A stretch of 64,000 nt of DNA from Oreohelix idahoensis (GCA_024509875.1 JAMPIV010016232.1:87501-151500), one strand, 5' to 3'. Positions 24,901-36,482 are shown, counted from the first letter of the stretch. Numbers and translations are program-made. Notes: generated by a model from the sequence alone, not told the origin.

Positions 24901-26879
24901 ATACGGGATTTTCTCCCTTTGAACTCGTCTTTGGCGCGCGTCCGCGTGGCCCTATGTCGTTGCTTCACGATCTCATAACATCTGACAATATTGACGATGA
25001 CACAAAGTCATCCTACGAATATGTCATCGCGTTGAGACAAAAGATTATCGAAGCATGCAAATTAGCAACTTCTTCTTCTGAATTTGCGAAACAGAAGGCA
25101 AGGCAATTTGCCAATAAGAAGAGATGCTTACGACAACTTTGTCCTGGTGACAAAGCATTTGTATTACTACCTTGTAGGGAAAACAGATTACTTATTTCTT
25201 GGAAAGGTCCGTACGATATAATATCGAAAATTTCCGATGTCGACTATATTGTCGATATTGATGGGAAGCATAAAACCTTCCACATCAATATGCTTACTGA
25301 ATTCCATGAACGTCCGGATTATTTGCAACCCATTTTCCAAGCAACGGACAATTCTCCAGTACCACATGGTCATTACTCATCACTGTCCGTGATACAGGAT
25401 GAGGAAACAAGTTTTTCAGATGTAAATCTTCCTCTTCCAATGATCCCACTTCATTCCAGTGAATCATGGAAGAACGTTACTGTCTCTCCTGATTTGTCTC
25501 TAGGAGAACAGCGACAAGTTTCAACTATGTTGCAAACATTTCAGGATGTACTCACTGACATCCCTGGACAAACGAATGTCATTCAACATGACATTGTTCT
25601 AACTGACCATACTCCTATTAGGGTTAGACCTTATCCTATACCTATACATTTTCAAGCACAGGTCGAGAAAGAGTTGGATGAGATGATAGATTTGAAAATA
25701 ATCGAACCATCCACCTCTGCATATTCTTCGCCGATGGTTATTGTGCGTAAAAAAGACAATAACATACGTCTTTGCGTTGACTATCGAAAATTGAATCAAG
25801 TAACGAAGTTCGATGCCGAACCTATGCCTTTACTGGAAGAGCTACTTACTCGACTCTCCAAATCTCATTTTTTCACTAAACTTGATTTGTCTAAAGGATA
25901 TTGGCAAGTTCCTTTATCTGAACGCGCCAAACCTCTCACGGCTTTTTCAACACCTAGAGGTTTGTTCCAATGGAATTTTATGCCTTTCGGTCTTATGAAC
26001 GCACCAGCTACGTTCGTACGCATGATGCGCCGAATCCTATCTTATCGGTCAGATGTCATTGCATATCTAGACGACATCTGTCTTTTCAGCGATACTTGGG
26101 AAGATCACTATTCAGGGTTAGATGAATTGCTGTCTACTTTGCGTGAGCACAACCTGACAGCGAAACCCTCTAAAGCCTATATTGGTTTTAGCGAAATTTC
26201 TTTCCTAGGCCACCGAGTTGGTCATGGTTTCCTAAAGACAGAGGACCATAATACTAGTAAGATACTTAACATCTCAATCCCTAAGACTAAAAAACAGGTG
26301 AGAAGTCTGTTAGGTCTTATTCAATTTTATGGCAGATTCATTCAGAATCTATCCTCTATCATGGCACCTCTCTCAACACTTCTAAAGAAAGGTTCGCCTA
26401 ATGTGGTCCACTGGTCTCAGGAATGCCAATGCTCTCTGGATAAGATTAAAACACTGTTTTCAACACCACCTATTTTAGTGCTACCCACTAAAGATAAGAC
26501 ATTCGTTCTTCGTAGTGACGCTTCATCCACTGGGATTGGAGCGGCACTAATGCAAGAGTACTCTGGAACTCTGCATCCTGTAATGTATATTTCCAGAAAA
26601 CTTAATGCGGCAGAAAGGAATTATTCGGTTTTAGACCGTGAGCTATTAGCTATGGTTTGGTCGATCCTCAAACTACAGAGATTCCTTCTAGGCGCACATT
26701 TCATAGTAGAAACCGACCAAAAAGCTCTTACTGCTATACAGAGTAAGAATTTGAAGAGCTCGAGGTCTACTCGATATGCAATTGCTCTTCAACCTTTTCA
26801 TTTCTCTGTGCGAGCTATTCGTGGATCAGATAATGTGATGGCAGACATTCTGTCAAGATGCCCACATGATTCCACATAA
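21948..26879 (+). CDS. A2 Gag-Pol polyprotein (PR-IN-RT-RNase H order), intact
   Basis: A single 1643-residue ORF that would supply all functions for retrotransposition. I chose the ATG at 21948 (MSTLDYF) because it matches the A1 and B starts; the frame is open slightly upstream but without an ATG. Domains by approximate residue: 25-160 Ala/Glu/Lys-rich coiled coil; 180-350 Gag core; 365-515 Arg/Asn/Gly/Tyr-rich basic tract; 530-549 C-x2-C-x13-C-x-H in place of a CCHC knuckle; protease DSG near 584; integrase HHCC 778-821; DDE residues near 849, 909 and 945; GPY/F-like C-terminal region about 1080-1120; reverse transcriptase about 1240-1420 with YLDD near 1372; RNase H about 1520-1640. Integrase before reverse transcriptase is the Gmr1-like arrangement. 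There is no env and no frameshift between gag and pol. Confidence 0.96.
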   Translation: MSTLDYFITQGKALDKTGQQLEQWAVAQYDKALAAEEKRLAAEEKRLAAEERKAMAEEKRLEKEAEAAAEQKKLQMQVEERRFEAEQKKLEREAAAEQKRLDSEAEQKRLDREAEQKKLEREAAAEQKRLDREAEQKRLDAEEKKAIREHEFELEKLRLTSMSNVNQASSGNGKPSTYKVKVPPFNQSSDDITFWLDRFERSCRTHNVDKSQYANQLSENLKGESLTRLCLVGEADKDNYDVIRAALIKKYQLSEEGYRLLFKTMVPETGVEFSEFTAKARLTVDRWIELSKTEKTYEGLMDLLLRDKIMSCVNKPFLEFIHERKPKSLKEMEEYCSQYVTAHPDVTFGNTKIKESMPVASATPYNPNYSHRFQGPQNRFDKKGNHNSYQNQGNQSFQGSSSKNWRRPDSSRHRGGHNYRNFRRGSNYRNYQGYPSWSQQDHNYSDTHYNEYDNGNQGNYDSNPNRGYNRGNNNYRGDNNRGRSQYKRHKPHFQANSAQQESHEAYKQSKDNNDASNMACAAFDFGRASQCPQCKTLFEPTTVSTLSCGHPLPALPASVAHDGRGSLVLHKGLVNNNPVSVLFDSGCTTIGVRQSLVDPSRATGQVVKCVTFGGTLEKYSTAIIRIATPFFTGDVHACLLPNPIADLIIGRIHGVKECTPQQISTWERQNMQIANAVVTRAQALNMPQTSSTEDNEVHNQDNPLVISRDSFIKQQEDDPTLKKFFILATKGDPNKDTSRKSWITKKNGVLVRMVQDSITSSHSQILVPKNLRVKILQHAHDSQCAGHMGFSRTKSRVLAAFFWPLVNKDIRIYCRSCKVCQEVKSKGPRHAAPIQAADIPIRPFQKMAIDIIGPFKIKSARGHQFILTCVDMCTRWPEAIPLKSITTADIADALWLIFSRLGFPGEILSDHGTQLISDTMSQVMSTLQIDRSLSSIYHPMSNGMVERLNRTLKNLLGKITEDHPQDWDRVLPAALFAYREVPNEHTGFSPFELVFGARPRGPMSLLHDLITSDNIDDDTKSSYEYVIALRQKIIEACKLATSSSEFAKQKARQFANKKRCLRQLCPGDKAFVLLPCRENRLLISWKGPYDIISKISDVDYIVDIDGKHKTFHINMLTEFHERPDYLQPIFQATDNSPVPHGHYSSLSVIQDEETSFSDVNLPLPMIPLHSSESWKNVTVSPDLSLGEQRQVSTMLQTFQDVLTDIPGQTNVIQHDIVLTDHTPIRVRPYPIPIHFQAQVEKELDEMIDLKIIEPSTSAYSSPMVIVRKKDNNIRLCVDYRKLNQVTKFDAEPMPLLEELLTRLSKSHFFTKLDLSKGYWQVPLSERAKPLTAFSTPRGLFQWNFMPFGLMNAPATFVRMMRRILSYRSDVIAYLDDICLFSDTWEDHYSGLDELLSTLREHNLTAKPSKAYIGFSEISFLGHRVGHGFLKTEDHNTSKILNISIPKTKKQVRSLLGLIQFYGRFIQNLSSIMAPLSTLLKKGSPNVVHWSQECQCSLDKIKTLFSTPPILVLPTKDKTFVLRSDASSTGIGAALMQEYSGTLHPVMYISRKLNAAERNYSVLDRELLAMVWSILKLQRFLLGAHFIVETDQKALTAIQSKNLKSSRSTRYAIALQPFHFSVRAIRGSDNVMADILSRCPHDST

Positions 26880-27362
26880 CTATTAGGGCTTAGACTTCTT
26901 GATATGTCTAGTTCTATAGTAGTTCCTTTTCTATATCATGATAGATACACATTTGTAATTTAATAATATAATGATTGTATCACTACATAGCGGTTCATGA
27001 TGTTTATTCACCGCTGTGCTTTGATGATTTTTTCTTCATAAATCATAAATTTAAGATATCTAATACGAAATGATGATATGAATTTTTTAGGCATTGTGTA
27101 ATTGCCAGAATTGTATTATACTTTGATGACACCTTCCTGGAAAAATATACTTGTAGAGAAATAATTTCTCTCAGTTTATGAGACACATTCTCACCAGTCG
27201 CTCCATAAGTCGACTTAGCCTCATATTAGGCGTTATAGGTATTCCTGATATTTTCATCTGCGCATTATTCATGCGTTGTGAGCCTATTGTACGTTGCTCC
27301 TAGATGTATTTCAAAAAAAAAAAAATGTTCCATTTTTTTTTTCCCGGGAGGTGTGGTAAGAC
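26880..27362 (+). other. A2 3' untranslated interior with polypurine tract
   Basis: Short AT-rich stretch between the Pol stop and the 3' LTR. GGGAGGTGTGGTAAGAC at 27346-27362 directly precedes the LTR and is the likely polypurine tract. It follows A13 and T10 homopolymers (about 27313-27342). Confidence 0.75.
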
Positions 27363-28809
27363 TGTTACGTGCAGTCTTTGATATCTTACAATATTATACA
27401 TAGGTAATTTTTTAGTGCTTAAGGGAAAGTCATTATTGAGTTACTTCCCTTGAACTCCGCGGATAAATACATTTTACTGCGATTTATTCGTTGTTTGGGT
27501 AATAATAGATTGTTCTTGCTTCAGAATATCTATGGCCTGAATTTATGTGTATTGTTTGTCTGAGTAGGACGAGTCTGTCTTATATCTGTATATCTTTACA
27601 TATCTAAGTCGAACTATATGTTCTGTTGTCTCTAGAGAGGTCAAAGGCCATTCGGCGGATGTGTCGCTAGAGTGGTGTGATTTGGCTTCGTCCTGATAGG
27701 GACTGTGTGTGTTTTGCTATGTCGGCTTGATGCCTTGAAAAAGTGATCTCAGTGGTTTTGGGGAAAGTGATAGTCGTCTAGACCTATCGTGTATGCTTTA
27801 CCCCAGTGTTTATTCATCTTGCCAAGGAATGGCAATTTCATATTCCCTCTACCAAGGTAATCAAAGATACTCTTATGAACTCTCGATCGAAGCCACCATT
27901 TTCGATAATTACGATTTGAATGTCTAAGAGAATATATTTGACTCGATGAAAAACGACTTCGATTCCTAGCAGCACTATATACTGTAGAATGCAGTCTATT
28001 GTTCATGACCAAATCTACAGAGCAATGAAATGTTGTATGAATGACTAACTTTAGAACAGATTCATTATCTGTATTCAAACGTGAGTGACAGTTCACGAGT
28101 GGAGCCATCTTGGAACCAAAACATGTAGGACTTTCAAGAAGAGAAAAGGGATGCCCGTATTATCGCTTGATCAGTCCAGAGATCACTGCTACACATGAGA
28201 ACCCATTGTTAGCGGTTCAATATTATTATATGAAAAAATATGTGCTGAACATTATGTTGAAGAATCGTTGCTAAACGAGATTAGGTTTAGAAGTCATCTG
28301 AAATATTGTTTACAAGCTGACGTGCTCAGTCAGTGACGTCAGATGATATATGTATGGGCGATACTGAGTGCTTGGCTATTGACAGTCCATTATACCATTA
28401 TTCTACATGAGTGCCCATGTAACATTGCAAGACCATTTGTCCACTGTACTATGATGTATTATGGCAACCTGTGATTTGTCACTATCTGTGCTGTCGAGTG
28501 TGTACGTCCAATTAAACTTTAGAAAAGGTACACAGTCGTTGGTGTCGATGACTTCCGGTCATACATGAGTGTGAGAAGAGAACATTTGTCAACAACACGA
28601 ACCCTTATCATCATTCGCACATTATACACTCCATCCATGTCTACACAACACTGCGTAGGTCAAGTTGACATTCCATACACTACAGTGGGGCAGGCAACAC
28701 CATAGGGATCTTGTCAACTGATGATGATAGACGCCTGTCTTCCCGCCTAGGAGTGTTCTGGTGTACTTTATCAACATATATTATATCCAACTAAATATCA
28801 ACTTTATCA
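27363..28809 (+). repeat. A2 3' LTR (1447 bp)
   Basis: Paired with 19387-20833, equal in length, about 11 substitutions. It is followed directly by the CCGGC target duplication and B LTR sequence. Confidence 0.95.
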
Positions 28810-28814
28810 CCGGC

Positions 28815-29649
28815 CCTGCGGATTGAGCAGTCGTAGCCGGTAGTCGTCCACGTAAGTGTCGATTCGTTGGAAGAATCAAATATGTAACTATTATAATAAT
28901 AATGTTTGTTCTACGAAGCCGTGAGTATCTAGTCGATGACAGGTAACTAGCCTGTACCGAAATGGATTCACAGCTGAAGATATATTTCTATATACCTGTA
29001 TATGCTTAATAGAGGGATTGTCGGTAAATACCGTGGATTTTCGTTGTATCGCTATTATTGGGAAGCCGTTGTGTCAGTCACGGCTAATCCAAGAGGTGAT
29101 TCAAGTATCAATGCCTAAGTAACTTTATATGCCTAGAATTATTTAGTAGGAACCAGTACCTACGTTCGTCTATGAATAGTTAATGAGGACATTTTTGTCA
29201 AAGAACATAATCAAGATCGGGATCTCAGACACTACCAAGTATAATGAGCATCTCCCGTCCTTGAGAAAAGGTCAACCATTATGAGTATAACCTTGTACTT
29301 AACTACTTCATGGCTCTTATAACTATTGATGTATTAACTCAGAGACCCAGTCAGAATTTGCTTGAGGATTCTTCTGAGACTATTTATTTGGATTTTATTG
29401 AGGACATACGTCCAATCTCATCATGTTGAATTACTTATTAACCGTCAACGTCAAATGTCTTGTCCTATATGATGTGATGTCAATAAATGATGTATCAACT
29501 TTCAAGTAACGAGTTTGACTATCACAGTATTGACACTTGTTGATGTGCCTACGTTGAGTTCTCACATTACTGCATCAAAATTTATATATTCGGGAAATCA
29601 GCACGATCAAGCAGTCATTCAGAAAACCCCATGAAGAATGAAGGCAACA
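28815..29649 (+). repeat. Element B 3' LTR, second part
   Basis: It matches 5899-6723, with a 10-bp difference around 29230-29245 (extra CAAGTATAAT-like bases). It ends GGCAACA, followed by the AGGAC target duplication and A1 leader. Confidence 0.93.
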
Positions 29650-29654
29650 AGGAC

Positions 29655-30207
29655 CTATATGACTTGGTATACCCTATATTAGTCACCTCACCAACCGCCC
29701 ACAGACATATACACAACACTATAACATGTAAACATTAAACATAAATACATATATGTCATATAAATGCAATGTAATGTGTTGCAGATAGAAGGCTCAGTTA
29801 TAATAGTACCGTATTATGGGTCAGTTTCCAATCAAAATAAACTGCCACTTTAATAAATCATATTTCTGTCTTAAACTATTACAAAGTTCAACAATATGTA
29901 GCAGATTACAAGAAGATCCACCGTTGACGTGTAAGACCTCTCAGTTCCATAGCATTTCTTGCTAACACAGTTAGTTCTTGTAAACAAATCTGCTGTGTAA
30001 CGCTGTCTGTTCTATTAGAAATGTCAACAAACGCTGACCTAGATACCGTATACGCTGACAGGACAGGTCATGCTGACATCGACTCTAGAGTTGTACTGCT
30101 GGTGTTCATGTGTGTCGTAACAGGCCACAGGAAACGGTCTGGTCCCAGTAGCTGACTTCTCAAAATGTCCACTGTGGAGGTTGACCCAGAAAGCTGGCCT
30201 ACCACGT
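29655..30207 (-). other. A1 5' leader, LTR-proximal part, with candidate primer binding site
   Basis: Read on the minus strand it aligns in patches with the A2 leader (20836-21350), for example AACACAT and TTTATGTTTA blocks and the GGTCAGCGTT segment. It ends with the candidate primer binding site at 30187-30204, next to an LTR edge at 30208. The 100-codon ORFs here are incidental. Confidence 0.75.
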
Positions 30208-33200
30208 TGATAAAGACTGTTTTTGGTGCTATATCTCGTCCAGTCACAATGTTCTTGAAATGGGTCAGGTTACCGACTGTTGGGGCCCTGACAAGGGATG
30301 TAGTGTTGACAATGAGCGTAAATATGAGTGTCAATACGCGAATGCATAAATGGTTCTGTAGAGTTGACAAGTTGGTAATAATGCATTCATACCCTCACGA
30401 CTGGAAGTCAATGATAACTGGAACTACTGTAGACGTTTCAGACAGTTTAATGATACACACTCTGACAGCACGGTTGACAGTCATTGGAACAGGTTGACAC
30501 AATACATCATAGGATACTTGACAAATGGGTGGCAACAGCAATTTGGCAACCTCTTAGCATGTAAATATAATCGGACGATAGGATCAAATATATAGTTATG
30601 ATAGTCTATCGTCTCATACCTCCACTGACTAGTAGCATCAGTTTGAGTTAACAATAATAATGGTCATCACAATGCTCCCTTACAGACCCTCTGCTGACTA
30701 CGTCTTTCAGGCTAAGTCTTTTAGGCTTTAGCTTCAACAGGGTCTTTCTTTTAAGGTTGACAATCTCAAATAACAAAGAGTAGACTTCAATGCAATGTAG
30801 GTCTTGGTATATACATCAGGTAATAAGATATCTCCATTCTCCGATTGACATTTCAAACAGACCAACAGTGGGATTCAAAATGGCGCCGGTCCAAGTGAGC
30901 GACGTTCATCCAAAAGATATCTTCCCTATAAATGAAAGTTCCGTTCATTTGCTCATCTAATGTCTTTGGGTTTTCCTTACCCATAAGGAATGTTACTTAT
31001 GTCCACTCACAGTGCTGCTAGTACAGGAATCGTCTACATACGATACATCAAATATATATATATATGATATGACATCTATGGCGTCGTTAGGCCTAGGTAA
31101 AGTTTTAGAAAATGTTCCTTCTTTACCTTCTTCTTCTTCGATCCTTAACCACCGACCGTCAAAACAGTCAGTGGCCATCACGCCTAGTGGCGTCTTGTAG
31201 GGCAACAACAAATTGATTCCACTTTGCACGGTCGGTGGCCATCCTTCGTACAGTGCCCCAACTCTGGTTCATTCTTTGCATCTCAGCCTCCACAGTCCTC
31301 CGCCAAGTTGTTTTTGGTCGGCCTCTCTTTCGCTTTCCTTCAGGGGTCCAAAGCATAGCTGTTCTTGTGATGGCATCGGGGTCTCTTCTGAGGACATGAC
31401 CAACCCAGCTCCAGCGTCTGCCAGCTATGATGGTATGCATGTCCTCTTGCTTGCTACGAGTAAGCAGATCTTGGTTGGTGATGGTATTCGGCCAAAAGAT
31501 TCGGTGAATTTTTCTTAGGCATGTTGTGTGAAAAGAGGACAATTTTGTCATTTCGTTCTCTGTGACTCTCCAGCGTTCCGCACTAGAGAGAAGCACAGAA
31601 AGCGCGCAACTTTGATATAAGGTTAATTTTGTGCTTGTGCTGTATTGGGAGGACTTCCAGATGTTATTTAGGCTAAAGAAGGCTGTTCTTGCCTTATTCA
31701 TTCTGATGTTGATGTCTTTGCCTGCCCCACCGTCTGGTGTTACTATGCTTCCTAGGTATGTGAAGGTATCTGTCTGTACCAGTTGCTGATTCCTTACTGA
31801 TATGGGCTCAGGGTTGCTCACATTGAGCGTCATGACCTCAAACTTCTTTAAATTGATGTTCAAGCCCACCTGCTGGCTAAATTTATTAAGTCTATCCGTT
31901 TTTTCCTGGATGTGTTGATGTGAATGTGCCAGCAGTGCAATGTCATCTGCATATTCCAGATCTTCCAATGTTGAAAATGTAGTCCATCTTATTCCTCTTG
32001 GACTGCCCTCTGTTGTCTGGCGCATCACCCAGTCTATGACTGTTAAAAATAGAGTGGTTGATAAGGGGCATCCCTGTCGTACTCCTGTCTTCACCTCGAA
32101 GGTTAGGTTGCTCTGCCCAACCTACACGTAAAGTTGGCATAGAGGCTTTTTATGATTGACACTATGCAGCTTGGAATTCCATAAGCCCTCAGTATTTTCC
32201 ATAAACTGTCCCTACGTATGCTGTCAAAAGCCTTTTCAAAATCAACAAAATTTATGTAAAGCTGTCTTTGCCATTCTGAGCACTGCTCTATAATGTTCCT
32301 GAGAGTGAATATATGGTCTACACATCTTCTGTTCTTTCTAAATCCTGCTTGTTCTTTCCTCAGTTTGTAGTCTACTGCCTTTGAGATTCTCTGTATAATT
32401 ATCCTGCCTAGTATTTTGCTGGGAACTGAGAGAAGAGTGATTCCTCTCCAATTATTGCAGTCTGAAAGATCTCTCTTCTTGGGCAATTTGACAATTATTC
32501 CTTTGTTCCACTTTGATGCTGTTGTCCCCGTTTTCCACACTTGTGCAAATAGTGGTTCTAATAGTTCTGCTGCTAGCTCAGGGTCTGTCTTAAATAGCTC
32601 TGCATTTAAGTTATCATGGCCCGGAGCTTTACCGTTCTTTAACCCTTTGATTGCTGTGATGATTTCTTCTTTTTGTGGAATGTCTGTATTTACATCTAGA
32701 TCGTTATCGACCATCATAGTATACTGAGAGAAAACTCCTCTCTTCCCCAGAATCAATCACAATGATGAAAAACTTCGGACTCTCATTTGTCCGACAGCCT
32801 TCAAGATCCGTCCATCATCACGGAAGCGCCAACGACGACTCATCGTCTCATTGGGCATGCGCTAATGTTAACCTTTCAACTATATTCAAGTGGGGCGACT
32901 ATATATTTACTTTCACTCGAAGCATAAAATGAGTATTCGCCCTTTGACTAGAGTTCTAATCTTAGACTCAAAATATTACCAAATATTTCCAAACATAACA
33001 AGTATACAAACTAATAAATATCTTCCTATATATATACATCTCTATCTTCATTGTCCCCAGTAATCTGTTGGTAACAGTAACCATGAGTAAAATAAACATT
33101 AATTTAGAGCCTATATCAAAAGACGAAGAGACATGAATGTTGCAGGCTGGTTTCTTCTGTTAACACTAGGTCATGTCTTATATTACTAATAAAGTCAGTT

Positions 33201-33300
33201 ACTAATATCTGGCCATATATTGCTTCGATCTGTTCCTTGTTTTTCATTCATTTATTGCATCGTGCTGTTGTTAGTAAGTTACGCGAAGGTGAGTAAACAT
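30208..33300 (-). repeat. A1 5' LTR, diverged and split by a LINE (outer end uncertain)
   Basis: The inner edge TGATAAAG matches the inner edge of the A2 LTR. From 30380 to 30530 the sequence keeps recognisable A2-LTR blocks (GACAGCAC, AATACATCATA, GACAAATGG). A further short block resembling the outer part of the A2 LTR is seen at about 33205-33260, beyond the LINE. The LINE therefore seems to have inserted into this LTR. Divergence from A2 is large, and I could not locate the outer TG...CA end or a target duplication. Confidence 0.5.
31128..32760 (-). pseudogene. LINE C: 5'-truncated non-LTR retrotransposon (RT and C-terminal region)
   Basis: Two minus-strand frames (32103-32756 and 31168-32094) form one reverse transcriptase broken by a one-base deletion near 32120. 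Visible motifs are NGKAPGHDNLNAE, the fingers/palm region around WRGITLLSVPSK and QAGFRKNRRC, the FVDFEKAFDS block, GVRQGCPLS, YADDIALLA, and the C-terminal KIHRIFWPNTITNQDLL and RKRGRPKTTWRR blocks common in BovB/RTE-like and related LINEs. No endonuclease is present, so the copy is 5' truncated. The 3' end has a GAAGAAGAAG tail and shares its last ~80 bp with the short element at 3282-3618. I found no clear target duplication and the 5' boundary is approximate. Confidence 0.88.
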
Positions 33301-34669
33301 TATGAACATAATGATAGTTGAATGTCCAAAGTTCATTGACTTGATAAGTCCTTCATTGAGTCCACATATTTAATATATCGATTCCACACATAAACAATCC
33401 ATACATGGTAGTCATGAAGAAAATACATATTAAGTTTAGATCCTACGTCGTATATGATCTATCTGCAAATCAGTCCTTGTCCAGTAATATGAATTACTAT
33501 AGTCAGAACGTCATAACTATATGTACGCGCGGTTGGTGAAAACCAACGACAGACAGTGAGATTATGCGTCTGGCAAAATATAATTAATAAGGACTGTTAA
33601 TTCATCCCGACCTAGGTTTAGTCAATTACTAACCTGAAACATTTTATCTCTTTTCATAGTAACAGTGGACTGACCCATGTCCATACTTAAATACAATATA
33701 ACTGTGTGGCACTCCATGCCCGACACTATAAGAATACAAGGACACGTCTTCTCAGTTCGACGGTCATACAAGAAAGGGTCCCGTCTCTTGGTCACGGTGC
33801 GTGACCTACCAACGCTAACACGTCATAGCGTTCAATAGCCTAATAATACTTTACATTATATTAAATGCTGCAATCCCCAAACTGCACGCTCTAGCAGACG
33901 GCGTCTATAAAAATACCGTGACAATGAACCTTCCCTGAATAAGACATACTATTATCTCCCGCTAGCCAACGTTAGCAACTACGGCTAACAAGGGCCACTA
34001 CAAAGGTACAAACGAGCGCGAGGATCTCTCCTCTGGACGAAGATGAAAAGAGGTTACTCGGCTATCGAAGAGTTGCCTCGTTGTGCCGCTCAACTACCAG
34101 CCTCAGATAGCGGCTCACGTATCAAAGAATCTATTACTCGTTAGTGGTCAAAAATACTATTACGAGCGAAAACATCCCTCTGGTCTGGCATATCACAACA
34201 TGCACGCAGGTGTGTCTTCTGTAATGAATTTTAAGCTGCCGATCGCTGGGCCACTACGGACCGAGCGATGCATTTATAATGAGGGCCAGAAGCAAAATAA
34301 AAAACCCGACACGCGTCGGGGTGGGGTCTGAACGGGGAATAATAGAGCTACTGCAAGAAATAGAAGAATGTAAAGAAAACGAAAGTACCTATAGCCTGTG
34401 AAACCGGGAAATATTAGGAGAGTAAGAAAAATGGGACGGATTGGAAAATTCAAATTTTCAGTCGTTTCGTCACAATATCACCATCTCGACCTCAGACCGA
34501 AGAGATTAAAATTACACAAAGTATAGTTAGTTGGAAGACGATATTCGGGCATGCGTGAATGTTTCTCTTTTTGTTTGTTTGTTTGTTTGTTTGTTTTTTG
34601 TCCAGAAATAAATTCAAATGCATTTAGCTGCGTAAAGATAAGGTTGGGCCCTTTCTAATGTTGAGAGCG
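33301..34669. other. Unassigned region between A1 and E
   Basis: I recognise no gene here. It may include the outer end of the A1 LTR or older flank. A TTTG microsatellite lies at about 34568-34598. An 82-codon plus-strand ORF (34083-34331) is not recognised. The GAGCG just before 34670 is the target duplication of element E. Confidence 0.5.
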
Positions 34670-36469
34670 TGTAGTGGGTTTGGTGGTATTATATGATGGT
34701 GATATTACTAAATGTACTGTATGAGGCCAGCTGTGAAGGCTCCTGAGATAAAATGTAGTTGTGAATTGTCAGAAGGCCTTTCTTGCTACCACTACGACCT
34801 CACACTTAATTTTTTTTTTTGTAATGAATGTGGCTACATAAAATGTCTAGGGTAATGATGTGTATTGTGGTGTGATAGTTTATAAATACACCCACAGATA
34901 TTTAAGAAGACTAATAATATTAACAAATGTTAAAATACACTGAACTAACTCACGTGTGTAAAAGTTTTGATAGAATTATATTACATTTATTTTGTTCTGG
35001 ATCAAGTTTTATGTTGACCAGAACTTTTAAAAAAAGAGATTTAGAAATTATGAAAGAAATGCATGGAATGTTACATAATAAATGCAAGAGTGTACATATA
35101 TAAGTACTAGACTAGTTAGTTTTATTAAAATGTTCTAGTAGTCATCTACTTGGGAGGATAGTTAATGTTTGTGCTGTTGGGGTGGCCTCATCACACCTGT
35201 CTATATTGACTACACAGTGTCCAGTAAATTGCAGGAATTTTATGGGGTATTAGTAATTAAAAGGTGTTGGTGAACTTCCAGCAGACCAGAGGCTCACTCA
35301 TCTTGAAGAAGTAGCTCTGGTGCTGAAATCTGGTGGTCCCAACTCTCCGTGCTGGCGGGCAATAATAGTGGTCTCTTTCACAACGTACTGCACAGATACA
35401 CTCAAGTAAATCACCAACTGAATAGACACCGCCTTGTTGACGACTGAAACTCACAGCTCAGATTATGAATAAAGAACACAGAAATGCTAGCAAAACTCAG
35501 CTGAGCTGCTGGCTATAGTATGGCGTCCCTGAATTTATTTCACTTTCTTTCATTTGGAAATCACCACACTTTAAAATACTGTGTCTATCATCGAACAACT
35601 ATTGAGGAATGACCCCAAATCCGCGTCTAAGCGCCGACAATATGCTTGTCTGTGGCCAATCACTGCCTAGGTTTTTTTGAATTTCAAATTTCCTACACTA
35701 AAGTCATTTCAGTCATGCTTCAGTCAAGTATGGATTTTTATCTGTTAGTCTGTCCGTCTCTACTTGCGTTTTTACAAAAATGTACTTGATTTTTGAACCA
35801 ACCTTTCTCTCCCCTCCAAAATTTTGTCGTTAAAAGTTATTTTTAGACACAGCCACCACAATATCCCTTCTCTTCCATACTAAGTAGATTTGAACACCTG
35901 CGTCTCGAGGTCGTGTTTTTTTGTGCAAATAGCGACACTTTTTATTCAATACAGTCTGTCGCTGATGTGAACAACACTGTCTTTTGTCATTATCTTCAAT
36001 ATTATCTATCCGTCTGTAAAATTAAGAACATATTAGTTCACTGCTCAGAATGGGCCATCCGGCCAGCTAATTTTTATATTCCTAACATTAATATTAAGAA
36101 AAAAGTACTTTTTAAATTTTGTAATATTTCGAACATCTGCGTTTAGCCGCTGAATTCAAATCAAGGGCTTGGTATCGCAAAAGCGTCCATTCCGTACCTC
36201 GTGTCACTTTGGGGGACGTGAATTTTTACTCTCCTCCATCCCCCCCAATTGCGTCTCCTTAGCCTTGCCAGTCTCACGCAATCTTTCCAGTCATATTTTT
36301 TCCTTTTTATCCGCCGTTCCCCTCCTGTCTAGCAAGTCAATTTTTATGGAGGGTGATGACCCGCGGTCTGGGCGATCATGTACTATCAGCAGCCTACGCA
36401 TTATGTTTTTATCCTTACATGTTATCTTTGGAGGTATTTTAGCGTTGTATCTCTGTCAATTTCACTACA
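34670..36469 (-). repeat. E left LTR (3' LTR in element orientation)
   Basis: 1800 bp, paired with 41151-42950. It contains a T-rich run near 34810 and a minus-strand 65-codon ORF (35257-35454) that is also present, extended, in the other LTR. Confidence 0.95.
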
Positions 36470-36482
36470 CATCTCCCCACTT
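36470..36482 (-). promoter_or_regulatory. Polypurine tract of E
   Basis: On the minus strand AAGTGGGGAGATG directly precedes the LTR. Its position and purine content fit the plus-strand primer site of an LTR retrotransposon. Confidence 0.7.

Larger units (their letters stand above)
19387..28809 (+). mobile_element. Element A2: intact Gmr1-like LTR retrotransposon nested in B's 3' LTR
   Basis: Complete 9.4-kb element: 1447-bp LTRs at 19387-20833 and 27363-28809, leader, a single uninterrupted gag-pol ORF, and a polypurine-like tract. The target duplication CCGGC is at 19382-19386 and 28810-28814, and the flanks join seamlessly into B's LTR sequence (compare 5890-5910). I count about 11 LTR differences (about 99.2% identity). 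The whole coding region is open, so this copy may be autonomous. It belongs to the same family as A1. Confidence 0.96.
5616..29649 (+). mobile_element. Element B: full-length Gmr1-like LTR retrotransposon, interrupted by D1 and A2
   Basis: The element is bounded by LTRs beginning TGTTGCGTCC and ending GGCAACA. The 5-bp target duplication AGGAC is at 5611-5615 and 29650-29654. The sequence outside both ends belongs to the A1 leader, so B inserted into A1. The 5' LTR is 5616-6723. The 3' LTR is split into 19104-19386 and 28815-29649 by A2. The gag-pol gene is split by D1 at 11054-16315 and carries three further frameshifts. The LTRs differ by about 11 substitutions plus one 10-bp indel over 1108 aligned bases (hand count, about 99% identity), so insertion is fairly recent though the coding region is already dead. 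Confidence 0.93.

Noticed and set aside
19387..28809. Endogenous retrovirus with envelope
   Set aside because: No ORF with signal peptide or transmembrane features follows pol in A2 or E. They are LTR retrotransposons without env.
34083..34331. 82-codon protein-coding gene
   Set aside because: No recognised motif, and position in unassigned repeat-like sequence; nothing beyond an open frame supports it.
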